Shown here one piece after another: positions 1 through 10,711 of a stretch of DNA of 64,000 nt. How positions within the stretch are numbered: the first letter of the stretch is position 1; every line of letters begins with the position of its first letter. The notes beneath the pieces were generated by a model. That model saw only the letters and a program-made list of their open reading frames with translations, was not told the origin of the DNA and ran no database searches. The position numbers and the translations under genes were made by a program. This DNA comes from Sulfurimonas denitrificans DSM 1251 (lineage in GTDB: Bacteria; Campylobacterota; Campylobacteria; Campylobacterales; Sulfurimonadaceae). The DNA lies in the NCBI RefSeq assembly GCF_000012965.1, contig NC_007575.1, positions 1 through 64,000 of the forward strand. Direction: 5' to 3'.

Positions 1-14
1 ATAAAAGGCACTAT

Positions 15-1322
15 GTGAATATCGGAGAGAAAATTTTACTTCTATTAAAAGAGGAAATTCCTGAGATAGAATATAATAGATATATAAAACATCTAACTTA
101 TGATACAAAAAAATCAACGGCTGATAACGCTATTTTTTATGTTCCAAACTCTCTAGTTTTAAGCTGGATTAAAAACAGATACAGTTCAAAGATAAAACAT
201 CTCTTTGAGATACAAAATTCTATAAAAGTAGATGTAAGTATTTTACTAAAAAATCAAGTAGAATCTAAAAAAGCTGAACAAAAAAGTGTACAAAAACAGC
301 AACATTCACTACTAAATCCATCACACACTTTTGAAAATTTTATGGTTGGAGGCTCTAATCAATTTGCTTATGCTGCAGTAAAGAGTGTTAGTGAAAAAGC
401 AGGTGTTCTTTACAATCCTCTTTTTATACATGGTGGAGTCGGACTTGGAAAAACTCACCTTATGCAAGCAGCTGGAAATGTTTTTCAAAATCAGGGTAAA
501 GTTGTTATATATACAACAGTAGAGCAATTTTTAAATGATTTTATACGCCATGTAAGAAATAAAACAATGGAGAGATTCCAAGAAAAATATCGCAAATGTG
601 ACGTTCTTCTTATAGATGATATTCAATTTTTAAGCAACAAAGAGGGGATTCAAGAGGAATTTTTTCATACGTTCGAAGCATTAAAGGGTGTTGGAAAACA
701 GATTATTTTAACAGCAGACAAGCATCCAAAAAAGATAGCAGGACTTGAAAAAAGGCTCCAAAGCAGGTTTGAACATGGACTTGTTGCAGATATACAACCA
801 CCAGAATTAGAGACAAAAATAGCTATTATAGAAAATAAGTGTAAGATAAATAAAGTTATTTTAACTAAAGATATAATCCACTACATAGCAACAGTTATAG
901 AGAGTAATGTACGTGAAATAGAGGGTATTTTATCAAAATTACATGCATATTCACAACTTATGCATGTAGATATAGATTTACAATTTACGAAAAATGTACT
1001 AAAAGATCAACTTCAAGAGAATCGTGCAAATCTGACTCTTGACATTATTACTCAAAATGTTGCAAAAGATTTAAACATCAAACCAAGTGAAATACGCTCA
1101 AAAGGTAGAAGCAAAAATTTAGTTTACGCAAGAAGAATTGCTATATATCTATGTCGTGAATTAACTCAAAACACTATGCCACAACTTGCACAATACTTTG
1201 GTATGCAAGATCACACAGCAATAAGTCATACACTCAAAAAAATAGGTGAATTAATGCAAAATGATGAAGATTTTAAGGTAAAAATAGAAGAACTCACCAA
1301 TAAAATTACATCATCTTCTTAA
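15..1322 (+). CDS. dnaA: Chromosomal replication initiator DnaA
   Basis: DnaA is the AAA+ ATPase that binds DnaA boxes and melts oriC. The 435-residue protein is of normal family length. It has an N-terminal domain (about 1-85), a linker, a Walker A motif GGVGLGKTH near residues 140-148, a Walker B motif LLIDDIQF near 198-205, and the C-terminal DNA-binding helices ending in the signature DHTAISH near 400. The start is GTG at 15, with an AAAAGG ribosome site only a few bases upstream at the window edge. The putative origin lies directly downstream and dnaN follows, the classic dnaA-dnaN order. Nothing odd is seen in the protein. Confidence 0.98.
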   Translation: MNIGEKILLLLKEEIPEIEYNRYIKHLTYDTKKSTADNAIFYVPNSLVLSWIKNRYSSKIKHLFEIQNSIKVDVSILLKNQVESKKAEQKSVQKQQHSLLNPSHTFENFMVGGSNQFAYAAVKSVSEKAGVLYNPLFIHGGVGLGKTHLMQAAGNVFQNQGKVVIYTTVEQFLNDFIRHVRNKTMERFQEKYRKCDVLLIDDIQFLSNKEGIQEEFFHTFEALKGVGKQIILTADKHPKKIAGLEKRLQSRFEHGLVADIQPPELETKIAIIENKCKINKVILTKDIIHYIATVIESNVREIEGILSKLHAYSQLMHVDIDLQFTKNVLKDQLQENRANLTLDIITQNVAKDLNIKPSEIRSKGRSKNLVYARRIAIYLCRELTQNTMPQLAQYFGMQDHTAISHTLKKIGELMQNDEDFKVKIEELTNKITSSS

Positions 1323-1360
1323 AAAATAAAAAAAAAGATATAATTACTTAAGTGAGTAGG

Positions 1361-1370
1361 TGTGAATGAA
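1361..1370 (-). promoter_or_regulatory. DnaA box, perfect TTCATTCACA on minus strand
   Basis: The plus strand reads TGTGAATGAA, the exact reverse complement of the epsilonproteobacterial DnaA box. It sits about 40 bp after the dnaA stop codon. Confidence 0.7.
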
Positions 1371-1423
1371 ATTGTGTTGTCTCATCACATCTAAAAGACT
1401 CTGAAAATGGGGGTAGAGTGATG

Positions 1424-1432
1424 ATATTCACA
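1424..1432 (+). promoter_or_regulatory. DnaA box-like site ATATTCACA
   Basis: It matches TTATTCACA at 8 of 9 positions and is inverted relative to the box at 1361-1370, about 60 bp away. Confidence 0.5.
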
Positions 1433-1489
1433 TAATCACTCCCTCCTACTACTAATACTATAAAATTTATATAATAAATAGGAAATTAG

Positions 1490-2557
1490 ATGAAGATAAC
1501 GATACAAAAATCTATCATTGAAAATATTTTAATTCATTCACAACCATTCTTAGAAAAAAAAGATACATCTCAAATTACATCACATGTATTTATAGATGCT
1601 TCAAACAATAAGCTAACACTAAAAGCTACTGATTATGAAATTGGACTGATTGTTTCTACAGACAAATTAAATATCTCTCAAGATGGAAATGTTACTGCTA
1701 ATGGTAAAAAATTGCTTGACATTGTTAGAATTTTAAAAGATGGTGAGATAAATTTAGAAGTTAAAAGTGATATTTTATATATTTCTCAATCACACTCAAA
1801 ATTTAAACTTCCAACTTTTTCATATAATGAATTTCCTGTATTTCCAATGAGCGAAGGTAAATCACGAATTTTAATTGACTCTCATTCATTAATAGATTCA
1901 CTTAAAAAAATAACACCCTCTATAGATATTAATAATCCAAAATTTGAATTAAACGGTGCTCTTATTGATATAAAACAAAATAATATTAATTTTGCTTCAA
2001 CTGACACAAGAAGATTAGCAGTTGTAAATATAGAGAATCAAAGTAGCTCAGAGTTATCAATCATAGTACCAAAAAAAGCAATTGTTGAAATTCAAAAACT
2101 ATTTTTTGATAATATAGAATTATATTATGATGAAAATTATTTAATAATTCACTCTAAAGAGTACACATTTTTTACAAAACTAATAAATGGCAAATTTCCT
2201 GAATACTCAAGAATAATTCCAAAAGAGATAAAAAATACTCTAATTTTACAAAAAGCTAAAATGATAGAAGCAATAAAGCAAATTACTACAATATCTACAG
2301 ATGTAAAAATAACTTTTTTAAATGATACAGTAATATTTGAATCTCTTAGTGATGACAATATAGAAGCAAAAACAGAGATAAATTCTATTACAGGATTTAC
2401 GACACCATTTACTATTGCTGTAAATAGCAGATATCTCTTAGACTTTTTAAATACAATCAACAGTTCTGAGTTTAATATTGGATTAAATGATAGTAATCTT
2501 CCTTTTGTATTGAATGATGGTAATTTTAAAACGGTTGTTATGCCAATAGTTATCTAA
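1490..2557 (+). CDS. dnaN: DNA polymerase III beta sliding clamp
   Basis: This is the ring-shaped processivity clamp that tethers the replicative polymerase to DNA. At 355 residues it is a normal, slightly short clamp made of three topologically similar domains of about 115-120 residues each. The N-terminal pattern (LTLKATDYEIGL) and the C-terminal VMPIVI ending, close to the usual VMPMR, are typical. The ATG at 1490 is preceded by AGGAAATTAG. It lies directly after the putative origin and before gyrB, the canonical replication cluster. Codon use is strongly AT-rich, like its neighbours. Confidence 0.96.
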   Translation: MKITIQKSIIENILIHSQPFLEKKDTSQITSHVFIDASNNKLTLKATDYEIGLIVSTDKLNISQDGNVTANGKKLLDIVRILKDGEINLEVKSDILYISQSHSKFKLPTFSYNEFPVFPMSEGKSRILIDSHSLIDSLKKITPSIDINNPKFELNGALIDIKQNNINFASTDTRRLAVVNIENQSSSELSIIVPKKAIVEIQKLFFDNIELYYDENYLIIHSKEYTFFTKLINGKFPEYSRIIPKEIKNTLILQKAKMIEAIKQITTISTDVKITFLNDTVIFESLSDDNIEAKTEINSITGFTTPFTIAVNSRYLLDFLNTINSSEFNIGLNDSNLPFVLNDGNFKTVVMPIVI

Positions 2558-2706
2558 TTTTTTATATTTTGTCCTTCTTAAATAAATTTATTAGGAAGTG
2601 ATAAAAACCCCTTAAAATAGAACATCTCTCAGATATAAAACTTCTTTTTAGAATATATTAGATAAAATATCTCCAATTATGTAATAAAGTTATAATGGAG
2701 TATTGA

Positions 2707-5016
<2,310 letters not shown>

Positions 5017-5040
5017 CGTCAAAAGATTTAGGAGTTAATT

Positions 5041-5418
5041 ATGAAATACGGTGAGAAAATAGTTAGTGAATTTGACGTAGAAAAAGATTTAGAAATTTGG
5101 CCTAATGAGCATAAAAGAGATTATCTTATAAAGATGACTCTTCCTGAGTTTTCGTGCCTTTGCCCTAGAAGCGGGTATCCTGATTATGCAACAATATATT
5201 TGGAATATACGCCAAATGAGCGGGTTGTTGAACTTAAAGCAATAAAACTTTATATAAATTCATTTAGAGATAGACATATTTCACATGAAAATAGTGCAAA
5301 TGAGATTTATACTGTTTTGGAGAGAAAATTAAAACCAAAATATATGAAAATAGTAGCTGATTATAACCCAAGAGGAAATGTTCATACTGTTATTGAGATA
5401 GATAGCTCAAAGCTTTAA
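5041..5418 (+). CDS. queF: NADPH-dependent 7-cyano-7-deazaguanine reductase, QueF type I
   Basis: QueF reduces preQ0 to preQ1 in queuosine biosynthesis for tRNA modification. The 125-residue length fits the short, unimodular (YkvM-like) class. The catalytic region FSCLCPRSGYPDY places the nucleophile at Cys41 and the acid residue at Asp48, and the NADPH-binding QueF motif ELKAIKLY is at residues 64-71. An AGGAG ribosome site precedes the ATG. It follows gyrB by 24 bp on the same strand. Its last 12 bases overlap the end of the convergent nucleotidyltransferase gene. Confidence 0.93.
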   Translation: MKYGEKIVSEFDVEKDLEIWPNEHKRDYLIKMTLPEFSCLCPRSGYPDYATIYLEYTPNERVVELKAIKLYINSFRDRHISHENSANEIYTVLERKLKPKYMKIVADYNPRGNVHTVIEIDSSKL

Positions 5419-6642
5419 ATATCTCTTTAACCAAACTATAGCTTCATCATAAGTTTTAAATTTGCCATGAAGCTGTTCTTCGTAAGCATCATTTAAAATT
5501 TTACTAAACTCTATAGATGGTTTTACTCCATTTTTTATTAAATCTCGCCCTTGTAAAATAGGAGTGAGTTTGTTAGTAAATACACCCAATTTTTTAGCTT
5601 TTTTTAAAATTAATTCACCACTTTTATAGATAGTTTGAGGATTATTTGCATAATAAATAGAGCTACTTAAGATTAAGAGTTCTTCTATATTTATCATAGT
5701 TGCAAGTTTGTATATAAAATATTCATCAATCATATCTAAACTAACTAAAGAGATATAATTATATACTTCTACTAATTTTATAACATCTCTGCATAACTCT
5801 TTTTCATCTGTTAAACGATTTAAAATGAGTTCAAGCCCATCTTTAGCGGCTTTATAATATAGTCCTGCTAACATCAAAACTAAATTTCTTTTAGAAGAAG
5901 TTGTTAGCTGTTTTGCTATTTCATCTATTACATATAGGTTATTGCTATATATTTCAAGTCCAAATTCACGTAGAAGTGTAAAACCAATAGATGGTTTTTG
6001 TGACTTTAAAAGAAGTTTTTTAAACTCTTCAAAAACTCTCTCCTTTGGCAACTGAGCTAACAAAGCGTGTGAGACCATCTCTTTACATGTTATAGCTAAG
6101 TTATACTCTATACTTAAATTAAATCTTGCGCAAAACTGAGCAGCTCTTAAGACTCTTAATGGGTCTTGCGCAAAACTCTCTAAATTAACCGCTCTGAGTA
6201 TTTTGTTTTTTAAGTCATCAATACCATAAAAAGGATCTAAAAGTTTTTTTGAAACTACATCATATCCTATAGAGTTAATTGTAAAATCTCTTCTAGAGGT
6301 AGCTGTTTTAAAATCTAATTTATAGTAAGTTTTTACATTAAATCCACGATGCCCTGAGGATATTTTATTATCCATTCTTGGAAGTGAAAAATCTAAATCA
6401 TAACCAACAAACATAAGCTTGCAAACACCAAAACTTTTTCCAACAATGTTGATTTTGCCAAATTCTTCTAAAATCTCTTCTAAAATTTCAAATGAACTTA
6501 CCCCATAAACTTCTATATCTATATCTTTTGATTCAAGAAAAAGCAATGAATCTCTAATAAATCCACCAACAATTATAGGCGTAATATTATGCATTATTAG
6601 CTTATTAAATATCGCATCTAAAGCAATTGGATAGATAAGCAT
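5407..6642 (-). CDS. cca: tRNA CCA-adding enzyme / poly(A) polymerase family nucleotidyltransferase
   Basis: This is a class II nucleotidyltransferase that most likely repairs or adds the CCA end of tRNAs. The 411-residue protein begins with the nucleotidyltransferase core: VGGFIRDSL, the metal-binding pair in KDIDIEVYG, and the RRDFTINSIGYD motif. The RNA-binding helices follow (DPLRVLRAAQFCARF). CCA-adding enzymes and poly(A) polymerases cannot be separated confidently by eye. Genomes of this group usually carry one such gene, which favours CCA addition. It is convergent with queF (12-bp overlap) and divergent from typA. Confidence 0.85.
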   Translation of the reverse strand: MLIYPIALDAIFNKLIMHNITPIIVGGFIRDSLLFLESKDIDIEVYGVSSFEILEEILEEFGKINIVGKSFGVCKLMFVGYDLDFSLPRMDNKISSGHRGFNVKTYYKLDFKTATSRRDFTINSIGYDVVSKKLLDPFYGIDDLKNKILRAVNLESFAQDPLRVLRAAQFCARFNLSIEYNLAITCKEMVSHALLAQLPKERVFEEFKKLLLKSQKPSIGFTLLREFGLEIYSNNLYVIDEIAKQLTTSSKRNLVLMLAGLYYKAAKDGLELILNRLTDEKELCRDVIKLVEVYNYISLVSLDMIDEYFIYKLATMINIEELLILSSSIYYANNPQTIYKSGELILKKAKKLGVFTNKLTPILQGRDLIKNGVKPSIEFSKILNDAYEEQLHGKFKTYDEAIVWLKRYLKL

Positions 6643-6715
6643 AAAGTTTCCAAATATGAGTATTTTAATAAAATTTATAAATTTATTAACAAGTATATCA
6701 CTAATTTTACGAAGA

Positions 6716-6721
6716 TATAAT
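6716..6721 (+). promoter_or_regulatory. Likely -10 element for typA
   Basis: A TATAAT hexamer lies in an AT-rich stretch about 80 bp before the typA GTG. A second candidate, TACAAT, lies just downstream near 6734. No clear -35 is visible, as is usual in this phylum. Confidence 0.4.
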
Positions 6722-6797
6722 TTTTTTTTGGATACAATCGCAAAAATTTTTAATCTTGGTTTTATGTTATTTTAACTATGCCAAAGAAGGACGCCTC

Positions 6798-8600
6798 GTG
6801 CAAAAAATCAGAAATATAGCAGTTATCGCTCACGTTGACCATGGTAAAACTACACTTGTAGATGGATTACTAGAGCAATCAGGAACATACGGTGCACATG
6901 AACAACATGATGAAAGAGCAATGGATTCTAATGCACTAGAAAAAGAGCGTGGTATCACAATTCTCTCAAAAAATACAGCAATTCGTTATAAAGATTACAA
7001 AATAAATATAATCGATACTCCAGGCCACGCAGACTTTGGTGGAGAAGTTGAACGTGTTTTAAAAATGGTTGATGGTGTTTTAGTACTTGTTGACGCTTAT
7101 GAGGGTGTTATGCCTCAAACTAAGTTTGTTGTTAAAAAAATGCTTGCACTTGGAAAAAAACCAATTGTTGTAATCAATAAAATAGATAAACCATCAGCAG
7201 ATCCAGAGAGAGTTGTAGATGAGATGTTTGACCTTTTTGCTGCTATGGATGCAACTGAAGACCAATTAGATTTCCCGATTATTTATGCTGCTGCACGTGA
7301 TGGTATTGCAAAGCTTGATATGTCTCATCCTGATGGAAACTTTGAGTGTATTTTTGAGACAATTCTTAGCCAGATTCCTGAGCCAGTGGGTGACAAAGAA
7401 AATTCTACTCAAGCACAGGTATTTACGCTTGATTATGATAACTATGTTGGTAAAATCGGAATTTCTCGTATATTCAATGGTGTTATTAGAAAAGGTGACA
7501 ACATCATGCTTGCAAAAGCGGATGGTGAGATGGTAAAAGGAAAAATTTCTAAACTTATTGGTTTTCATGGACTCAACCGTATGGAAATTCAAGAGGCTGA
7601 AGCTGGTGATATCGTTGCATTTGCAGGTTTAGAGACTGTAGATGTTGGAGATACTATTTGTGATTCTAAAAATCCTATGCCTCTTGATCCTATGCATATC
7701 GAAGAGCCTACACTTACCGTTGTATTTTCTGTAAATGACTCTCCTCTTGCAGGTCAAGAAGGAAAACACGTTACTTCAAATAAACTCAAAGATAGACTTG
7801 AAGCTGAGATGACAACAAACGTTGCTATGAAACTTGAAGTTGTTGGTGAGGGTAAATTTAAAGTTTCAGGACGTGGTGAACTTCAAATCACAATTCTTGC
7901 AGAGAATATGCGCCGTGAAAACTTCGAGTTTGGTGTAAGTCGTCCAGAGGTTATCGTAAAAGAGATTGAAGGCATTAAATGCGAACCATTTGAGCACCTT
8001 GTAATAGATGTTCCTGAAGAATTCAGTGGTGCAGTAATTGAGAAACTTGGAAAGAGAAAAGCTGAGATGAAATCTATGATTCCTATGGGACAAGGTTTCC
8101 AAAGAATTGAGTTTGAGATTCCTGCTCGTGCACTCATTGGTTTTCGCGGACAATTCCTAACAGATACTAAAGGCGAAGGTATTATGAACCACTCTTTCTT
8201 AGAGTTCCGTCCATACAGTGGCAGTGTTGAGTCAAGAACTTATGGAGCACTTATCTCTATGGAGAATGGTGAGACTTTAGCATATTCACTATTTAATATC
8301 CAAGACCGTGGTGTTCTTTTCATTGGACCACAAACTAAAGTTTACGAAGGTATGATTGTTGGTGAACATTCACGTTCAAACGATTTAGTTGTTAATCCGA
8401 TTAAAGGTAAGGCGCAATCAAACGTACGTTCAAGCGGGGCTGATGAAGCGATTAAACTAATTCCATTCCGTGACATGTCACTAGAACGTGCACTAGAGTG
8501 GATTGAAGATGATGAACTTTTAGAGATTACTCCAAAGAGCATCCGTATTCGTAAAAAATACTTAAGTGAAAACGAGAGAAAAAGATATAGCCGCAAATAG
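6798..8600 (+). CDS. typA: Ribosome-associated GTPase TypA/BipA
   Basis: TypA is a translational GTPase that acts in ribosome assembly and stress or cold adaptation. It carries G1 [10 protein letters not shown]3 [11 protein letters not shown] and G4 NKIDKPSA, then EF-G-like domains II, III and V and the BipA-specific C-terminal domain. The open frame runs back to an ATG at 6756. I place the start at the GTG at 6798, because an AAGAAGGA ribosome site sits 7 bases before it and the resulting 600 residues, beginning [19 protein letters not shown], match the family. The earlier ATG has no ribosome site and adds 14 residues outside the fold. Confidence 0.96.
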   Translation: MQKIRNIAVIAHVDHGKTTLVDGLLEQSGTYGAHEQHDERAMDSNALEKERGITILSKNTAIRYKDYKINIIDTPGHADFGGEVERVLKMVDGVLVLVDAYEGVMPQTKFVVKKMLALGKKPIVVINKIDKPSADPERVVDEMFDLFAAMDATEDQLDFPIIYAAARDGIAKLDMSHPDGNFECIFETILSQIPEPVGDKENSTQAQVFTLDYDNYVGKIGISRIFNGVIRKGDNIMLAKADGEMVKGKISKLIGFHGLNRMEIQEAEAGDIVAFAGLETVDVGDTICDSKNPMPLDPMHIEEPTLTVVFSVNDSPLAGQEGKHVTSNKLKDRLEAEMTTNVAMKLEVVGEGKFKVSGRGELQITILAENMRRENFEFGVSRPEVIVKEIEGIKCEPFEHLVIDVPEEFSGAVIEKLGKRKAEMKSMIPMGQGFQRIEFEIPARALIGFRGQFLTDTKGEGIMNHSFLEFRPYSGSVESRTYGALISMENGETLAYSLFNIQDRGVLFIGPQTKVYEGMIVGEHSRSNDLVVNPIKGKAQSNVRSSGADEAIKLIPFRDMSLERALEWIEDDELLEITPKSIRIRKKYLSENERKRYSRK

Positions 8601-8608
8601 ATTTTAGA

Positions 8609-8634
8609 CTTTTACATGTAGTTACATGTAAAAG
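8609..8634 (+). terminator. Stem-loop after typA
   Basis: Perfect 12-bp arms CTTTTACATGTA and TACATGTAAAAG are separated by GT and followed by CTCCTTTAATTTT. It starts 8 bases after the typA stop. It is a plausible terminator, although the T-run is interrupted. Confidence 0.55.
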
Positions 8635-8747
8635 CTCCTTTAATTTTAATGTCGTTAAAGTTATACTCCAATTCAAATTCAGAATCATCTCCTAAAATAA
8701 GATTACTTTATAAATAATTATAATATTATGTTATAAAAGTTGCAAAT

Positions 8748-10673
8748 ATGAAAATTTATATCTTACTGCTCTCATTATCTATACTCAACGCAATAGAATT
8801 ACCTTCGATAGCAATAGAGTCTTCAAAATTAGGTGATACTCTCAAGGATAGCTCAAATAGTATCAACACCTTGGATAAAAACAAACTTGAGATGTCAAAT
8901 ATAAAAGAGATTAAAGAGCTCTCATCACTCATATCAAATACAAATATATCTGGCGTTGGTAACAGAACTGATAAAACAATTACCATGCGTGGTATTAGCA
9001 ACTATGTAACTTACGAGAGTAATGTTGCTATGTACATTGATGGTACCCCTGTGCCATTTAGTTATGGTTTTGGTATGGTTGATATGAATAATGTCGAAAA
9101 TATTGAAGTTTTAAAAGGTGCTCAAGGAACACTCTTTGGTAAAGGAGCTGAGTCTGGTGTTATAAATATCTACACAAAAGCTCCCACCAAAACATTTCAA
9201 AGCAGAGCCTCAATCGATTATGGATCTTATGATACGCAAAAGTTTTACGGGTTTGTGTCAGCCCCTATGTCAAATGAAGATATAACATATTCACTCTCAC
9301 TTACAAAAGAGAGCAGTGATGGTTTTTCTACAAACGAACTAACTCATAGCAACTTTGATGATAAAGATTTTAAATCACTCTCCGCCAAACTTCGCTACAA
9401 CCCAAGCACTCCTCTTGATGTCTCTTTAAATTACACAAAAAGTCAAAGCGATGATGGCGGTTCAGCATTTAAAATAAATACAAAAAGTAACCCGTTTTCC
9501 ATAGATAATGAACCTACAAATGATTACGTAAAGATGGACACAGACATGCTCTCACTTATACTCAAATATAAAGAGAGTGATTATACTTTTACATCAGCTA
9601 CAACTTATGCAAAAAACTCAAGTACTAAATATAATTATGTTGCCATTCGTGGTGGATTAGATATGGATTTTGACATAGAGATAGAAGAGATTACGCAAGA
9701 GTTTAGATTGAAACAAAATTTTGAAAACAGTGACTTTCTCATTGGCTTGTTTTATAGCGACAAGCTAAAGTTTGATTATAAAGAGAACCAAACATTTTTA
9801 ACTCTTTATCCAGTACCTGTTTTAAGTAAAAATTCTTTAGAAAATCCAGATGAAAATATAGCTCTTTTTTCTCAGTATAGATATTATATAGATGAAAAAT
9901 ATTCTGTAATGGCTGGTCTTCGTTATCAAACAACAAAACGCTCTTTTTCTCGCACTATGAACAACTTTGCAGCGGCTTCTACAAGCGTAGAAGGAGAAAC
10001 AACATGGACTCATGTTTTGCCAACACTATCATTCTCCTATTACGCAGAGGATGATTCGCATACCTATCTTACTTACGCAAAAGGGTATCGTCCCGGAGGG
10101 TACAACTACAGAACTTCAGATGCCCTCACTCCGTTTAAACCTGAGACTACAAACTCTTTAGAACTTGGACATAAAAGAGTGCTAAACAGTTCCACAACAT
10201 TTAGCAGTGCACTTTTTTATAATCTCATTGATAATCTTAGAATCAATACATTCGATAATAATTTAGCAACCATAACATTAAGCGCAGAAAAAGCGTACAG
10301 CTATGGTGCAGAAATAGAAGTAAACTACAAAGCAGATAACTTAAATATATTTATGACATGTGGAGTTATAAAAACAGAAATATCAGAATCCAAAGATTCG
10401 CCTCAATACGAGAGAAACAATATAATTGATGTCCCAAATATAACAACAAGCATCGGTGCAAAATATATGTTTACTCAAAACTACCATATACAATCCGATG
10501 TAAAATATATGGGGGAGCGTTATTACAATGCCTCAAATTCTGCAAAAGAGAGCGGATACGCTACGGCTAATATTGGAATTGGTTACAAAAAAGATGGCTG
10601 GAGCGCGCTAGTTTATGTAGATAATATATTTGACAAAAGGTATGTAGATTTTATGATTTTTCACACCATCTAA
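8748..10673 (+). CDS. TonB-dependent outer membrane receptor (apparent 3' frameshift)
   Basis: This is an outer-membrane gated channel for a siderophore or another scarce substrate, energised by TonB. A signal peptide (to about residue 15) is followed by the plug domain (TITMRGISNY, MYIDGTPVPF, IEVLKGAQGTLFGKGAESGVINI) and a 22-strand-type barrel with the DNIFDKRY motif near the end. The substrate cannot be told. The frame stops at 10673, too soon after DNIFDKRY. If one T of the five-T run at 10657-10661 is removed, translation continues to 10734 through YYHFGNPRVLGF, the usual last strand of this family. It is convergent with a sensor kinase gene. Confidence 0.88.
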   Translation: MKIYILLLSLSILNAIELPSIAIESSKLGDTLKDSSNSINTLDKNKLEMSNIKEIKELSSLISNTNISGVGNRTDKTITMRGISNYVTYESNVAMYIDGTPVPFSYGFGMVDMNNVENIEVLKGAQGTLFGKGAESGVINIYTKAPTKTFQSRASIDYGSYDTQKFYGFVSAPMSNEDITYSLSLTKESSDGFSTNELTHSNFDDKDFKSLSAKLRYNPSTPLDVSLNYTKSQSDDGGSAFKINTKSNPFSIDNEPTNDYVKMDTDMLSLILKYKESDYTFTSATTYAKNSSTKYNYVAIRGGLDMDFDIEIEEITQEFRLKQNFENSDFLIGLFYSDKLKFDYKENQTFLTLYPVPVLSKNSLENPDENIALFSQYRYYIDEKYSVMAGLRYQTTKRSFSRTMNNFAAASTSVEGETTWTHVLPTLSFSYYAEDDSHTYLTYAKGYRPGGYNYRTSDALTPFKPETTNSLELGHKRVLNSSTTFSSALFYNLIDNLRINTFDNNLATITLSAEKAYSYGAEIEVNYKADNLNIFMTCGVIKTEISESKDSPQYERNNIIDVPNITTSIGAKYMFTQNYHIQSDVKYMGERYYNASNSAKESGYATANIGIGYKKDGWSALVYVDNIFDKRYVDFMIFHTI

Positions 10674-10711
10674 TAATTATTATCACTTTGGCAATCCAAG
10701 AGTTTTAGGTT

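Larger units (their letters stand above)
1323..1489. other. oriC: Putative chromosomal origin (oriC) between dnaA and dnaN
   Basis: This 167-bp gene-free gap opens with a very AT-rich stretch (about 1321-1350), a candidate unwinding element. It then carries a perfect reverse-strand TTCATTCACA box at 1361-1370 and a near match ATATTCACA on the plus strand at 1424-1432. The two boxes face each other, sharing the inverted core TGTGAAT/ATTCACA. The Campylobacterota DnaA box is known to be close to TTCATTCACA, and origins in this group lie beside dnaA. Calling this the origin is an inference from box content and gene context, because GC skew could not be computed here. Confidence 0.7.

Noticed and set aside
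7266-8596. Several long frames overlapping typA on both strands
   Set aside because: The TypA frame is fully conserved; the others are shadows with no start signals.
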